Both the position numbers and the translations under genes were made by a program. Below the pieces are notes generated by a model, which was not told the DNA's origin, did not search any database, and worked only from the letters and a program-made list of their open reading frames with translations. A stretch of DNA of 54,026 nucleotides, taken from positions 1-54,026 of the forward strand of contig CAYNYK010000022.1 of the NCBI GenBank assembly GCA_964401335.1. Direction: 5' to 3'. Each line of letters begins with the position of its first letter. Position 1 is the first letter of the stretch. Positions 1 through 10,000 of this stretch are shown piece after piece. This stretch comes from JAAYCU01 sp964401335 (GTDB lineage Bacteria; Planctomycetota; Phycisphaerae; UBA1845; PWPN01).

Positions 1-142
1 CGTTCAGATAGGTTGGTACCCCATCGAGGGTAAAAAAGCGTCCATCCGAACTGATTCCAAGGGTGACGGCAAGAGCCGTTGACCCCATTGTGCCTAACAG
101 GCCAAGCAACGCGCAACAACTTAAGAATGTGATGCATTTCAT
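1..142 (-). CDS. N-terminal fragment of a secreted dockerin-array paralog (cut by window edge)
   Basis: Only the first 47 codons are inside the window. The peptide begins MKCITFLSCCALLGLLGTMG, a Sec signal peptide with a short basic start and hydrophobic core, and runs into the VTLGISSDGRFFTLDGVPTY segment that opens the clan-A-like domain of the genes at 258-4082, 4213-6939, 7052-11170 and 11259-13169. It is therefore the seventh member of this tandem family. Its catalytic residues, accessory modules and dockerin lie outside the window, so its architecture cannot be stated. The start is the ATG at 140-142. A promoter-like TATAAT lies about 80 bases upstream. Confidence 0.85.
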   Translation of the reverse strand, partial: MKCITFLSCCALLGLLGTMGSTALAVTLGISSDGRFFTLDGVPTYLN

Positions 143-220
143 GATTTGTTCCCTGCACAATCAGCCAACCTTTACCGGGTGATCCATTCGCCCAGGGTAC
201 CATTATGTGGCATCACATCC

Positions 221-229
221 ATTATACCA
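221..229 (-). promoter_or_regulatory. Extended -10 promoter element for the gene at 1-142
   Basis: On the minus strand the sequence TGGTATAAT fits an extended -10 element (TGnTATAAT), about 80 bases upstream of the ATG at 142. No good -35 hexamer is seen 17 bases further up, which is acceptable for extended -10 promoters. The longer string GGTATAATGGA recurs almost exactly upstream of the gene at 4213-6939. Confidence 0.5.
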
Positions 230-257
230 CTTTACGGGGTTTTTTGCGCGTTTATCC

Positions 258-3200
258 TCAACAGCCGGGCGGTTGATCCGCGCCCCCCAGGCAATTCTTA
301 AATGTATTGAAATCCGTCTGGTCCACGTCGTTATCCCCATCGAGGTCGGCATCGGCACATCCGCTCCTCGGGGCCACCCCACTACCGCTGTAACAGCCTT
401 GCAGATAGCCGAAATCGGTCAAATCGACGTCGCCGTCGTTATCGAAGTCGGCCGCCACGGATTCCGTGGTGAAGCTCCACAGATCGCCAGTGGTGGTTCC
501 GTACGTATTGACCTCGTCGATCCTCCAATAATAGGTCGTAAAGTTCGCGAGAGTTCCGGGGCTATACGTGGTCGCCGTCTGCTGGGTCTGGTACGCCGGC
601 GGATTACTGGTGCCAAAATAGACCTTATGCGAAGTGGCACCGCTGCCCGCCGTCCAGCTCAACGTCGGGGTCAGACTTACTCCGGTTGCGCCGTTGCTCG
701 GACTCGGGTTCGTCGCTTTGGTCGGTGGTCCGACGACCGCGTTGACCGTGATGGTCACTTCGTCATAGGCGCTCAACACCGAGTCGCTGGCCGTCAACCG
801 CAAAACATAGGTTCCCGCGGCGCCGAAAGAGGCGGTCGTATCCACGGCGTTGGCGTTGCCGAAGGTCACCGTGCCCGGCCCGCTGATTTTGCTCCAGGTC
901 ACGGTAACCGCTCCCGGCGGGTTGGGCAGGCCGTCGTCGGTAACAGTACCGTCCAGATTGGCACTGTTCGGCAGGGTGATGTTCTGGTCCGGACCGGCGT
1001 TAACGACGGGCGCCGTGTTGGATCCCGGCGGCGTAATGGTGGCATGGTACATTCCCCCACGACTGTCCTCCCAGAGAACATGCACGACGTCGTTCAAGGC
1101 GGTGATATCCGGGAAATACTGCTGGCCACCACCGACAGGGAAGCTCAGATCCTTGGCATACCAGGTTCCATCGGCCTTGCGAATGGCATAGCGCAGATAA
1201 TCGCCGTCGGTCCACAGATAGTAATGATTGCCTTGGGCATCATAGGTGACTTTGGGCTCGATGTCCTCGCTTCGCGTAGTGCTTACTATTTGGGAAGCCT
1301 GAGTCAACCGGACGGATGATTGACCGACCAGAGTACTGTACACACCCTCGATATACCAGACGCCGCCGGACTGGTTATAACCGGCGAAAGTCAAGGCCAG
1401 GGGGGAACCGGAGCGGAAGGCGATATGCGTTCCGCCCGCCCATTGGTTAACATCGGTCGCAGGCGTCTGGACCGATCCCCAACTATTGTTCCATTGCTGA
1501 TACCCTGCCCGGTGGGGGCTGCCGGCCACCCGGCCACTGGCGTAGACCTTGCCCGTATTGTCGGGGATCAGGAAGTAACCGTCATACATGACCGGGCTGA
1601 TAGCCGTATCGGAACCCCACGTGCCGCCGGTCTTGATCCGGTGAAACCAGGTCGCACCGCCCGTGGACGGGTTCCACTTCAGCCATACGAGGTGAAGCCG
1701 TCCATCGGAAGCGAAGGTCGGGGCCGGACAGGAGGCATGCTGGCCGTCGGCATGATAAATCAGGGTCTGTCGCGAGCCCCATCCACTGCTGGTGCGAATA
1801 CAGTAATATAATGGGTTCCAGGCAGGCGGATTCCAGAACACATGCACATCGCCGCCGGTCGTGACTGCTAAACGCGGCCCGTCCGTGTTGATGCCGGAGG
1901 AATCGGGCACTGTCTCCTCCGTGCCCCAGGTTCCACTGACCGATTTCTTGCGGTAGGCAATGGCCCCGTTTTTATACCAGACCACGTGGAGATTGCCGGA
2001 TGAATCGCACCGTCCATGCACGAGTTGCCCCGCGCCGGACGTATTCCCCAGCGTACCCGAACCGACGAATTCTTCGGTTGAAATGATAAAATCGTTGGCC
2101 CCCACGGCGGTAATCGTCACGTCATCGGTGGCCGTATACATCGAGTCGGTGGCGCTGAGCCGCAGCACATAGGTGCCCGAGCTGCTGAAGGTGACGGTCG
2201 TATCCACCGCATGGGTGTTGCCGAAGGTGGCCGTGCCCGGTCCGCTGACCTTGCTCCAAGTCACGGTAACCGAACCGGGAGGATTGGGCAGGCCGTCGTC
2301 CACCACCGTCCCGTCGAGATACACCGTGTTAGGCCAGGAGATTTGCTGGTCGGAACCGGCATTGACCGTCGGCGGATAGTTACCACCCTGGAAAAGGATA
2401 TCAACCTTGTCCTGGTCCAATTGGGCATTACCGATATAGAACGTGCGGAACTCCAGGCGATGGTTATTGCCCGGGTTAACGAAATTCACGTCGAAAGCCT
2501 GATAGACGTTTGCCTGGGTAAATTGTTGCCGGGTGATCGCGACCGGGCCGGCCAGCAGCACGCCATCGGCATCGTTAACATCAAGTTGGCAGATGGTTGT
2601 GTTGTCGGCCGTGTTGTTATCCACCCGGAGCCAGTAACGGGCGGTCAGCGGGCCGGCCGTCAAAGCGGTGGTGTACGGGCCGTATGTACTAAATTTATTG
2701 GGATTGGCCACGGTAATCCGCCAGCCGCCGGCAATGACGGTGCCGGCCTGATGCCACATGCCGGCCCCCTCGGCCTCGAAAGTGGCCAGCGGGCCGGTCT
2801 GCACGGTGACTTGCCAGGTTTCCGTATCCGACCCATAAGAATTGGTCGCCTGCACTTGGAAGGTACGAATCTGACCGATGTCGGCGGAGGTCGGTATCCA
2901 AGTCACCAAGCCGTTCGTGTTGATCTGCGCGCCGGTCGGCCCCTGGAGCAGAGACCAGCTCGGCCAGGGATTGCCCTGGGTCAGGACCATGGGCCGCACG
3001 TATTGCACCCCGGCGGTTGCGGTTTCCGGGTCCGGGGACACTTCCCGGATCACCGGGGCGGCGGTCCACAAGGCCGTGCCGTTGATGTATCCGTAAGTCT
3101 GGTTCACCACCTTCCATTCCTCGGAATCGATCTGGGCGAACAATCGACCCGAACTGTTGTTCATCTCGAAGCAACGGTAAGGCAGGTGACTGCTTGTCGT

Positions 3201-4082
3201 ATCCACCCATCCGTTGTGAAAACACCAACCGGCCGCTTGAGCGTTTTTCCCACCGGAGCAATCGACAAGAAAATCATTCAGGACCGGCTCCCAGGTAGTG
3301 CTGTAACCGCGGCGGAAGGGTTCCTGGAGGTGGATGGGCATTCGAACGCCGTACTGGTTCATCCAAGTGATGAAATTCGTCACCGTGGCGTAGGTCTGAG
3401 CGGGACAAGTCGAATCCCGACACAAGTGTGGCGCTATGAAGTCGCAGCCGGTGGCAACGTATTTATTGTAATAATCCGAGGCACTCGTAATGTTCCGTGA
3501 GGCCGTGCAGAGCACGCCGGGCTTGTATTGTTTGGCACGGGTAATGACCTGGCTGATCCGCGAGTTATCAATATCCTCGCCCTCGTTGGCCACGTCAAAG
3601 TAGACGTTCGGATAGGCGGCCAATTGGGTGGCCAGGGTCTGAACATAGTTCAAATGCTCGGTCAAATTGGTGGGGCCGCCCCAGTTACATTGGATAGTGA
3701 CATCCACGATGATCCCGCGATTGTTGCATTCATTGATCACGGTTTTCAGGCGGGTCATGTAGGGCTCGCGCACCACGCCGGCCTGGGTCAACGCGGAAAC
3801 ATCCCCGCTCTCGGTCTCCGCCACCCAGGTCGACCAGACGCGGACCCAGTTGAACCCACGGGCTACCATATCATCCAGATCCTGAGTCACATAACTCGGG
3901 GTGGTAATAGTCTGCGAACCGTAGTAGCTGACGCCAAGCAAGAACGTGGGATTGCCATCAATGGTGAAATACTTGCCGTCGGCGGTGATCCCCAAAGTCG
4001 CTCCGTGAGCGGCGGCGGCGACTGCAAGAATCCCCCATGCACACGCGAGCCGAGCCCATTGTTCTTTTCGTCCAAACAACAT
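258..4082 (-). CDS. Secreted modular glycoside-hydrolase-like protein with PKD, BNR-like propeller and dockerin
   Basis: This is a 1274-residue exported protein. It has a signal peptide (1-27) and a (beta/alpha)8 clan-A-like domain (28-340) with candidate acid/base Glu167 in DVANE and candidate nucleophile Glu254 in LQEPFRR. An Ig-like domain follows (about 342-428), then a carbohydrate-binding-like beta-sandwich (432-565), a PKD-like domain (570-660), a BNR/sialidase-like propeller with repeated VHVFW/LHLVW strands (665-1020), a second PKD-like domain (1024-1115), an Fn3-like domain (1120-1208) and a two-repeat dockerin (1212-1274) ending PPGC. The ATG at 4082 is chosen because GGAGG sits 8 bases upstream and the signal peptide starts there; an upstream extension to 4157 lacks these. 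It is the only member with PKD and BNR-like modules. The substrate is unknown. Clan-A hydrolase is an inference from the two glutamates. Confidence 0.85.
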   Translation of the reverse strand: MLFGRKEQWARLACAWGILAVAAAAHGATLGITADGKYFTIDGNPTFLLGVSYYGSQTITTPSYVTQDLDDMVARGFNWVRVWSTWVAETESGDVSALTQAGVVREPYMTRLKTVINECNNRGIIVDVTIQCNWGGPTNLTEHLNYVQTLATQLAAYPNVYFDVANEGEDIDNSRISQVITRAKQYKPGVLCTASRNITSASDYYNKYVATGCDFIAPHLCRDSTCPAQTYATVTNFITWMNQYGVRMPIHLQEPFRRGYSTTWEPVLNDFLVDCSGGKNAQAAGWCFHNGWVDTTSSHLPYRCFEMNNSSGRLFAQIDSEEWKVVNQTYGYINGTALWTAAPVIREVSPDPETATAGVQYVRPMVLTQGNPWPSWSLLQGPTGAQINTNGLVTWIPTSADIGQIRTFQVQATNSYGSDTETWQVTVQTGPLATFEAEGAGMWHQAGTVIAGGWRITVANPNKFSTYGPYTTALTAGPLTARYWLRVDNNTADNTTICQLDVNDADGVLLAGPVAITRQQFTQANVYQAFDVNFVNPGNNHRLEFRTFYIGNAQLDQDKVDILFQGGNYPPTVNAGSDQQISWPNTVYLDGTVVDDGLPNPPGSVTVTWSKVSGPGTATFGNTHAVDTTVTFSSSGTYVLRLSATDSMYTATDDVTITAVGANDFIISTEEFVGSGTLGNTSGAGQLVHGRCDSSGNLHVVWYKNGAIAYRKKSVSGTWGTEETVPDSSGINTDGPRLAVTTGGDVHVFWNPPAWNPLYYCIRTSSGWGSRQTLIYHADGQHASCPAPTFASDGRLHLVWLKWNPSTGGATWFHRIKTGGTWGSDTAISPVMYDGYFLIPDNTGKVYASGRVAGSPHRAGYQQWNNSWGSVQTPATDVNQWAGGTHIAFRSGSPLALTFAGYNQSGGVWYIEGVYSTLVGQSSVRLTQASQIVSTTRSEDIEPKVTYDAQGNHYYLWTDGDYLRYAIRKADGTWYAKDLSFPVGGGQQYFPDITALNDVVHVLWEDSRGGMYHATITPPGSNTAPVVNAGPDQNITLPNSANLDGTVTDDGLPNPPGAVTVTWSKISGPGTVTFGNANAVDTTASFGAAGTYVLRLTASDSVLSAYDEVTITVNAVVGPPTKATNPSPSNGATGVSLTPTLSWTAGSGATSHKVYFGTSNPPAYQTQQTATTYSPGTLANFTTYYWRIDEVNTYGTTTGDLWSFTTESVAADFDNDGDVDLTDFGYLQGCYSGSGVAPRSGCADADLDGDNDVDQTDFNTFKNCLGGADQPPGC

Positions 4083-4212
4083 CTGAACTACCTCCAAGTA
4101 ATAAGGATGAGAAAGTCGCGCCCTGAAACCCACGCCGGCGCAATACCGTTGTCGCACGAGTCGCCGGACACCTTCTCCATAAACCGTTTTTCCCTCGAAA
4201 CCAATTCATCTC

Positions 4213-6939
4213 TTAACAGCCGGGCGGACCATCCGCGCCGCCGAAACAGGCCTTGAACAAATCAAAATCGGCCTGATCCACATCGTTATCGCCGCCCAGA
4301 TCCGCGTTGGTACAACCGCTGGCGGGCGGCACGCCGCTGCCGCTAAAACAGCGCTGCAGATAACCGAAATCGGTCAAATCCACGTCACCGTCGGCATCAA
4401 AATCACCCTGGGCGGCCTGTACGGTGAATTGCCAAACATCACCGATAGTTACCGTCGTATCGTTTCGCTCATCGATGCGCCAATAGTAAGTTTGAGCCCT
4501 AACCATGAGGCCGGGATCGAAAATTGTACCCGTCTGGTTGACCTGGAAGGCCGGCGGATTCGTGGTGCCGAAATACACGTCATGGGAAACGACCCCGTCG
4601 CCGGCGGTCCAACTCAAGTTCGCGTTGCGGTCCACCCCGGTACTCTGGTGGGCGGGGTTCGGATTACTCGCCTTGGCCGGGGGGAGCCCTCCAATCGGTG
4701 AACCCAGGATCTTGACATTGTCGATGCGCCCGGTATCCGTCGCGGTGTTGAACTGCCATTTAAACTGCAAGGCGAAGTTTGCGTTGTCGCGTGTTGCCGG
4801 TACGCCCGATAAATCAATCAGTTTGCTCGTCCATGTACTCGGCAGATCAACGCCTTCGGTGAGCACCTGGGCGAGGGTCCACGGTCCGGAGGCCCCTGTC
4901 GTGCTGTAATAGACGGCCAGCTTGTCCTCGCAACTCCCTTCCAGGATCGTGCTTGTACAGTTACCCGTGCAACCGGAAGACGGCGGGGTGTTCAAGGCGG
5001 CGATCACATCGTAGGTGATATGGATATCTTCATAGTTTGCCGTCGAGATCGCTTTGCTCATCAAGCCCCCCTCGCGGGTGCAACTGTCGGTACCGTTAGT
5101 GCTCCCGCTTCCGGTGGATCTGACGTTTCCCCCGGGGTGGCCATTGGTTGAATCCCAGGTCATCGTCCCCAGGTCGTACTGGCCGGCCTTCCAGGTCGCC
5201 AGCGTCCAGCCTTCGCTACCGGAGTTGAAGGGAAACATGGCGATCGTACCGGCCGGCAATGCCTGAACCTGCACCTGCCAGGATTCGTCATCGCTACCCA
5301 TGATGTTGGAGGCTCGGACCACGATGGTAAACGTCCCCGCGGCCATCGGCATCCAGCCGTAGACCCGTCCTGAACCGTCCACCTGCACCCCGCTCGGTCC
5401 GCTGATGACTGACCAGGTGGGTGCCGGGCTGGGGCTGTTGCAGAAACTCAACTGCCGAACATATTCACTGCCCGTGTAGACCGGATCGGGGTCCGGACTG
5501 ACTTCGCATATCACGGGTGCTTTTTGCGGGCGCACATCGATGTAATCCAGTTTCAAGTAGGAGTTGTCATGCCAGTAGGTGCGAAATTCCAGCGAATTAC
5601 CGGGATTCGCATAAGTCAACGTCAGCGTGAAATCCTGATACACATTGGCCGCGGCAAACTCCTGCCGGGTAACGGCACGCGAGGCCCGGATCACCCCGAC
5701 CGTGGAGTCGCGGATATCCAGCGTCACGACGGTGTTGTTGTCGGACGTGTTATTGTCGATCGCCATTCGCCAGCTAACCTGATAGGTATCCGCGGGCAAG
5801 GTATTCAGGTACGGCCCGTAGGTGAGATACCCGGCCGCATCCTGGGCGACATTCGCCGAGCGGGCACTGCCGTCGGTCCGACCGATCTGTTTGGAGATTT
5901 GCTCGTCATATTCCGGCTGATAGAGGCGAACCATAAGATCAATTCCGCCGATTTGCGTAAACACGTTAGCCGCGGCGGTCGTTTCCACGCTGTCGAATTG
6001 GGTGAACAGACGGCCGTAGGCATCGCGCATGTCGAAACTGCGGTACGGATACGGCGCCCAGGCCCCGTTGTGTAAACACCAACCACCGGCCTCGGCCAGC
6101 TTGGCCCCGCCGCAATCCCGGTAATAATCCGTGGGCTGCGGATTATAGGAGGTGTGCTCGTAGTCCCGGTTGAAAGGTTCCTGCATGTGTACGGGAATGC
6201 GAAAACTCCGCTGATTCATCCATGTGATATACTGTTTCACTGTCGCCAGCGTCTGGGCCGAACAACCCTGGTTACGGCACAGGTGCGGACAGGTAAAATC
6301 ACCCTTGCCGATACGATAAAAATTCTCCAGATCCTCAGCGTCGGTCGGCACCCGTGAAGCGGTGCATAAACGGGTTGGATCAATCGCCCGGATGGCGGTG
6401 ACGATCTGACCCATATACGGATAGGACAAGAAGCGGTTGGCTATATCGGATTCATTGGCGAGATCAAAATAGACGTTTCGATAGGGCAAGAGATGGTTGG
6501 TAAGGGTCATCCAGACATCCATGAGTTGCTGGTCGGTGTCCACCCGACTCCGACTCATGGTGACATCCACGATCATGCCCCGATTGTTGCATTCGGTGAT
6601 GAGCGTTTTCAGCCGGGTCATGTACGGTTCGCGAACGGTACCGTTTTTTTCCACCACCGCATAGTCCGTCCCGTCATCCACGTTGTACCAACGGGCCCAA
6701 GCGCGGATCCAGTTGAATCCCCGGGCTTGCATGTCATCCAAATCCTGGGTGCGATAATTGGCTGTGGTGATCGATTGCGCCCCGTAATAGCTGACTCCAA
6801 GCAGGAAGGTTGGTTCGCCGTCGATTGTAAAATACTTGCCGTCGGCACTGATACCCAAGGTAACGGCCCAAGCCGAAGAGCCCCCCATGCCTAACAGGCT
6901 AATCGACAGGCAAAGGCCGATAACCATCGAGTGCTTCAT
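4213..6939 (-). CDS. Secreted modular glycoside-hydrolase-like protein with jelly roll and dockerin
   Basis: This is a 908-residue exported protein. It has a signal peptide (1-25, ending SSAWA), a clan-A-like domain (27-315) with Glu163 in DLANE and Glu254 in MQEPFNR, a carbohydrate-binding-like sandwich (340-470), an Ig-like domain (475-560), a large jelly-roll module (564-747) that opens with a W-T-L-A-x-W-K motif and closes with GRIDNV, an Fn3-like domain (753-840), and a dockerin (846-908) with DFDADGDVDL and DNDVDQADF loops. The ATG at 6939 follows AAGGAG; longer forms starting near 7104 would run through the preceding intergenic DNA. The jelly-roll and Fn3 modules are close copies of those in the genes at 7052-11170 and 15233-18751, which suggests recent duplication or conversion. 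The family function is inferred and the substrate is unknown. Confidence 0.85.
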   Translation of the reverse strand: MKHSMVIGLCLSISLLGMGGSSAWAVTLGISADGKYFTIDGEPTFLLGVSYYGAQSITTANYRTQDLDDMQARGFNWIRAWARWYNVDDGTDYAVVEKNGTVREPYMTRLKTLITECNNRGMIVDVTMSRSRVDTDQQLMDVWMTLTNHLLPYRNVYFDLANESDIANRFLSYPYMGQIVTAIRAIDPTRLCTASRVPTDAEDLENFYRIGKGDFTCPHLCRNQGCSAQTLATVKQYITWMNQRSFRIPVHMQEPFNRDYEHTSYNPQPTDYYRDCGGAKLAEAGGWCLHNGAWAPYPYRSFDMRDAYGRLFTQFDSVETTAAANVFTQIGGIDLMVRLYQPEYDEQISKQIGRTDGSARSANVAQDAAGYLTYGPYLNTLPADTYQVSWRMAIDNNTSDNNTVVTLDIRDSTVGVIRASRAVTRQEFAAANVYQDFTLTLTYANPGNSLEFRTYWHDNSYLKLDYIDVRPQKAPVICEVSPDPDPVYTGSEYVRQLSFCNSPSPAPTWSVISGPSGVQVDGSGRVYGWMPMAAGTFTIVVRASNIMGSDDESWQVQVQALPAGTIAMFPFNSGSEGWTLATWKAGQYDLGTMTWDSTNGHPGGNVRSTGSGSTNGTDSCTREGGLMSKAISTANYEDIHITYDVIAALNTPPSSGCTGNCTSTILEGSCEDKLAVYYSTTGASGPWTLAQVLTEGVDLPSTWTSKLIDLSGVPATRDNANFALQFKWQFNTATDTGRIDNVKILGSPIGGLPPAKASNPNPAHQSTGVDRNANLSWTAGDGVVSHDVYFGTTNPPAFQVNQTGTIFDPGLMVRAQTYYWRIDERNDTTVTIGDVWQFTVQAAQGDFDADGDVDLTDFGYLQRCFSGSGVPPASGCTNADLGGDNDVDQADFDLFKACFGGADGPPGC

Positions 6940-7015
6940 CTTCCCACTCTCCTTAATAAGCCAAGATTTAAGAGGACAAATTGATCGTCCAAGAGAAGCT
7001 GTCGTTGCTTCGTCC

Positions 7016-7021
7016 ATTATA
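7016..7021 (-). promoter_or_regulatory. Candidate -10 element (TATAAT) for the gene at 4213-6939
   Basis: A perfect TATAAT lies on the minus strand 77 bases upstream of the ATG, inside the string GGTATAATGGA that also precedes the gene at 1-142. The -35 region is weak. The leader then runs to the AAGGAG ribosome-binding site. Confidence 0.4.
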
Positions 7022-7051
7022 CCGGTTCGGCCTTCATTTTGCATCATTTTT

Positions 7052-10000
7052 TTAACATCCGGACGGTTGATTTGCACCTCCAAAGCAAGCCTTGAACATA
7101 TCAAAATCGGCCTGATCCACGTCGTTGTCGCCGCTCAAATCGGCGGCCGTACATCCCGAGATCGGCGGAACTCCACTGCCGCTGTAACAACGCTGCAGAT
7201 AGCCGAAGTCGGCCAAATCCACGTCGCCGTCCCCGTCGAAATCGCCCGGGGCGGCCTGTACGGTGAACTGCCAAACGTCGCCGGTGGTCACACCGACATC
7301 ATTACGTTCATCGATTCGCCAATAATAAGTTTGCGCTCGATTCATTTGGCCGGGATCAAAAGTCGTACCGGTCTGGTTGACCTGAAAAGCCGGCGGGTTG
7401 GCGGTGCCGAAATACACGTCATGCGAGATCGCTCCGTCGCCGGCAGTCCAACTCAAGTCCGCATCCGGGGCTATATCGGTCGCCAGGTGTGCCGGGTTCG
7501 GATGACGCGCCTTGGCCGGCGGAGCGTTCATCAAACTACCCAGCACGGTGACGTTATCGATCCGCCCGCTATCGGTACTGGTGTTAAACTGCCATTGAAA
7601 ACGCAGGGCGAAACTGACGTTGTCCTGAACGGCGGTTATACCCGACAAATCGATGCTCTTGCGGGTCCAACTGCTCGGCAGATCGATGCCTTCGGCTAGA
7701 GTCTGGGCGACCGTCCAGGGGCCACCTGTGCCGTTCGTGCTGTAGGAAACTACCAGTTTATCCTCACAAGTGCCGCCCAATATGGTGCTCGTGCAGGCCC
7801 CCGCGCAACCGGAAGACGGCGGCGTGTTCAGGCTGGCAATGACATCGTATTGGATTTGTATATCGTTGAATCCCTCGGTAGAGATCTGTCGGGTCATTAA
7901 GCCTCCCTCGCGTGTACAACTATCATCGTTGTTGGTACCCCCGTCCCCGGCAGACTTCAGGTTACCGCCCGGATTACCCGAGGCAGAATCCCAGGAGATA
8001 GTACCCAAGCCATATTGGCCCGCCTTCCAGCCGGCCAGAGTCCAGCCCTCCTCATTGGCCGTAAAGGGATACATCGCCACCGTGTCACCCGGTAGATCGC
8101 ATACCTCTACCTGCCAAGTGACCGAATCCGAACCGAGAGAATTAAGCGCCTGAATCTGAAATGTTTGCGTGGAGCCCGCCTGTTCACTGGTGGGGGACCA
8201 GCCGCGGACCAACCCGGCACTGTTCACGTAAGTTCCCGCGGGGGCACTGATCACCGACCAGGAAATCGGCGGCGTTCCCCCCAGCAGAGTCAACTGTTTC
8301 ATATACTCCACGCCCACGGCGACACAGCCCGGTTCCGCATCGACCGGGGCAATGTCCGGAGCTTCGGCTGGAAAAGGTATCAGGCAGTTGACCGGCATAT
8401 GGCTTTGCGTAGATACGGTTCCGTTCACATAAGTAACCTGTATATCCACACTGGTCCGTACACCTACGCCGAAGTGAAGGATCGGTTCGTTCTGGCCAAG
8501 GTACCCCTCCTGGCTGCGGGCCTCGCGGAAAGAAATCATGGCCGAGGCATTGCCCGCCTGGCCGGCTTCGTAGGTCTTCACTTTGGCCCCGAAGGCCCCC
8601 GCCTGTCCGTTAGTTGTAGTCAGTTTGACCTTGATCCAGTTGCCCGCATTGCTGATGTCGTTACGAATCAGGCGATTGTAATATCGCTTCTGGGCATAAT
8701 AGAAATCCATATCCCCATCGTTGTCGATATCGGCGAAAGCCACTGCTCGAGGATCCTTGGTTTCGTCGGTGCCGGGATCGAAAGTGGTTGAGGCGACAAA
8801 ATTGCCACTGCCATCGTTAAGATAGACCTTGTTGTCGCCGGGATAAACCATGTCCCAATCCCCATCGTTGTCCAGGTCTTCGAAGCCGGCCATAAAACCC
8901 GGCCCGTCCGGCACGGACACTTCGGTGAAAGTTCCATTCTTGTTGTTGATAAACAAGCGGCCGGTACCGATACCCAGATAGACGCTGCTCATCGTGTGCA
9001 CGTCGAGCCAACCATCGTTATTGACATCAACGAAAGTCGCCCCGTCCTGGCGAGGCGAGGTAGAGGCGAAGAGTGACTGTTGGGTAAAATTACCGCTGGC
9101 ATTGCGCATCAGTACCAGTGGGCCGTTTCCATATCGGCAGAGGAGCACGTCCAGATCCCCGTCATTGTCGTAATCGCCCTCCGTGCAACCCTGGGCACCA
9201 AGGGTCGAGCCGCCCAGCCCGTTGGTGGTGATGGAGGTGAACTGGAAATTTCCGTTGTTGCGGTACAACTCATTCGGTTGACTGTCCGGCTCCCAATTGT
9301 TGCAAAAAACATCCAGATCACCATCGCGATCGTAGTCAAACATGATGACTCCGCGGGTACCATAGCTTTGATTCAGAAATCCCGATCCGCTGGTGCGGTC
9401 CGTGAAGTAACCGGTTCCGTCATTTTCGTAGACCCGATTTGGCTCGTAGGAGCCGTTGACCAGATCATAGAACCCATCGTTGTCCAGATCGCCCCAGACG
9501 CCGCCATGACTTCCGCTGTCGTAATTCGCAACACCCCGTAGTGAGGCTTCCTCCAGGAAGGCGGCTCCGTTGATATTCCGGAAGAATAGTTCCGCCATGT
9601 CCACTCCGGCGTTCATGGTCACATAAAAATCCGGCCGGCCGTCACCGGTGACGTCCGCCCATTGGACGCCGTGCCCGCCGTAATTGCCGCTGTTGGACGG
9701 GCCGGCCGTCCCGGAAGAGCCGGTTATGTCCGTGAAGTTCAATATGGCCGTCGAACCGATGTTCAAGGTGATCCAATCCAGTTTGATGTCCGCCAGATCA
9801 TACCAGTAGGTGCGAAATTCCAGGTTGTCTCCCGCACTACTGTTGAACAAAAGCGGAAAATCCTGCCAAGTGTTGGCCGCCGAGAAATCCTGCCGATAGA
9901 TGTTCCTTACCGCATGGGTAGTGCCTCCGCCTCCGCTGACCACGTCGATGCGGGCCACTAGATCATTCGATCCGCTAATGCTGTTGATCTGCATTCGCCA

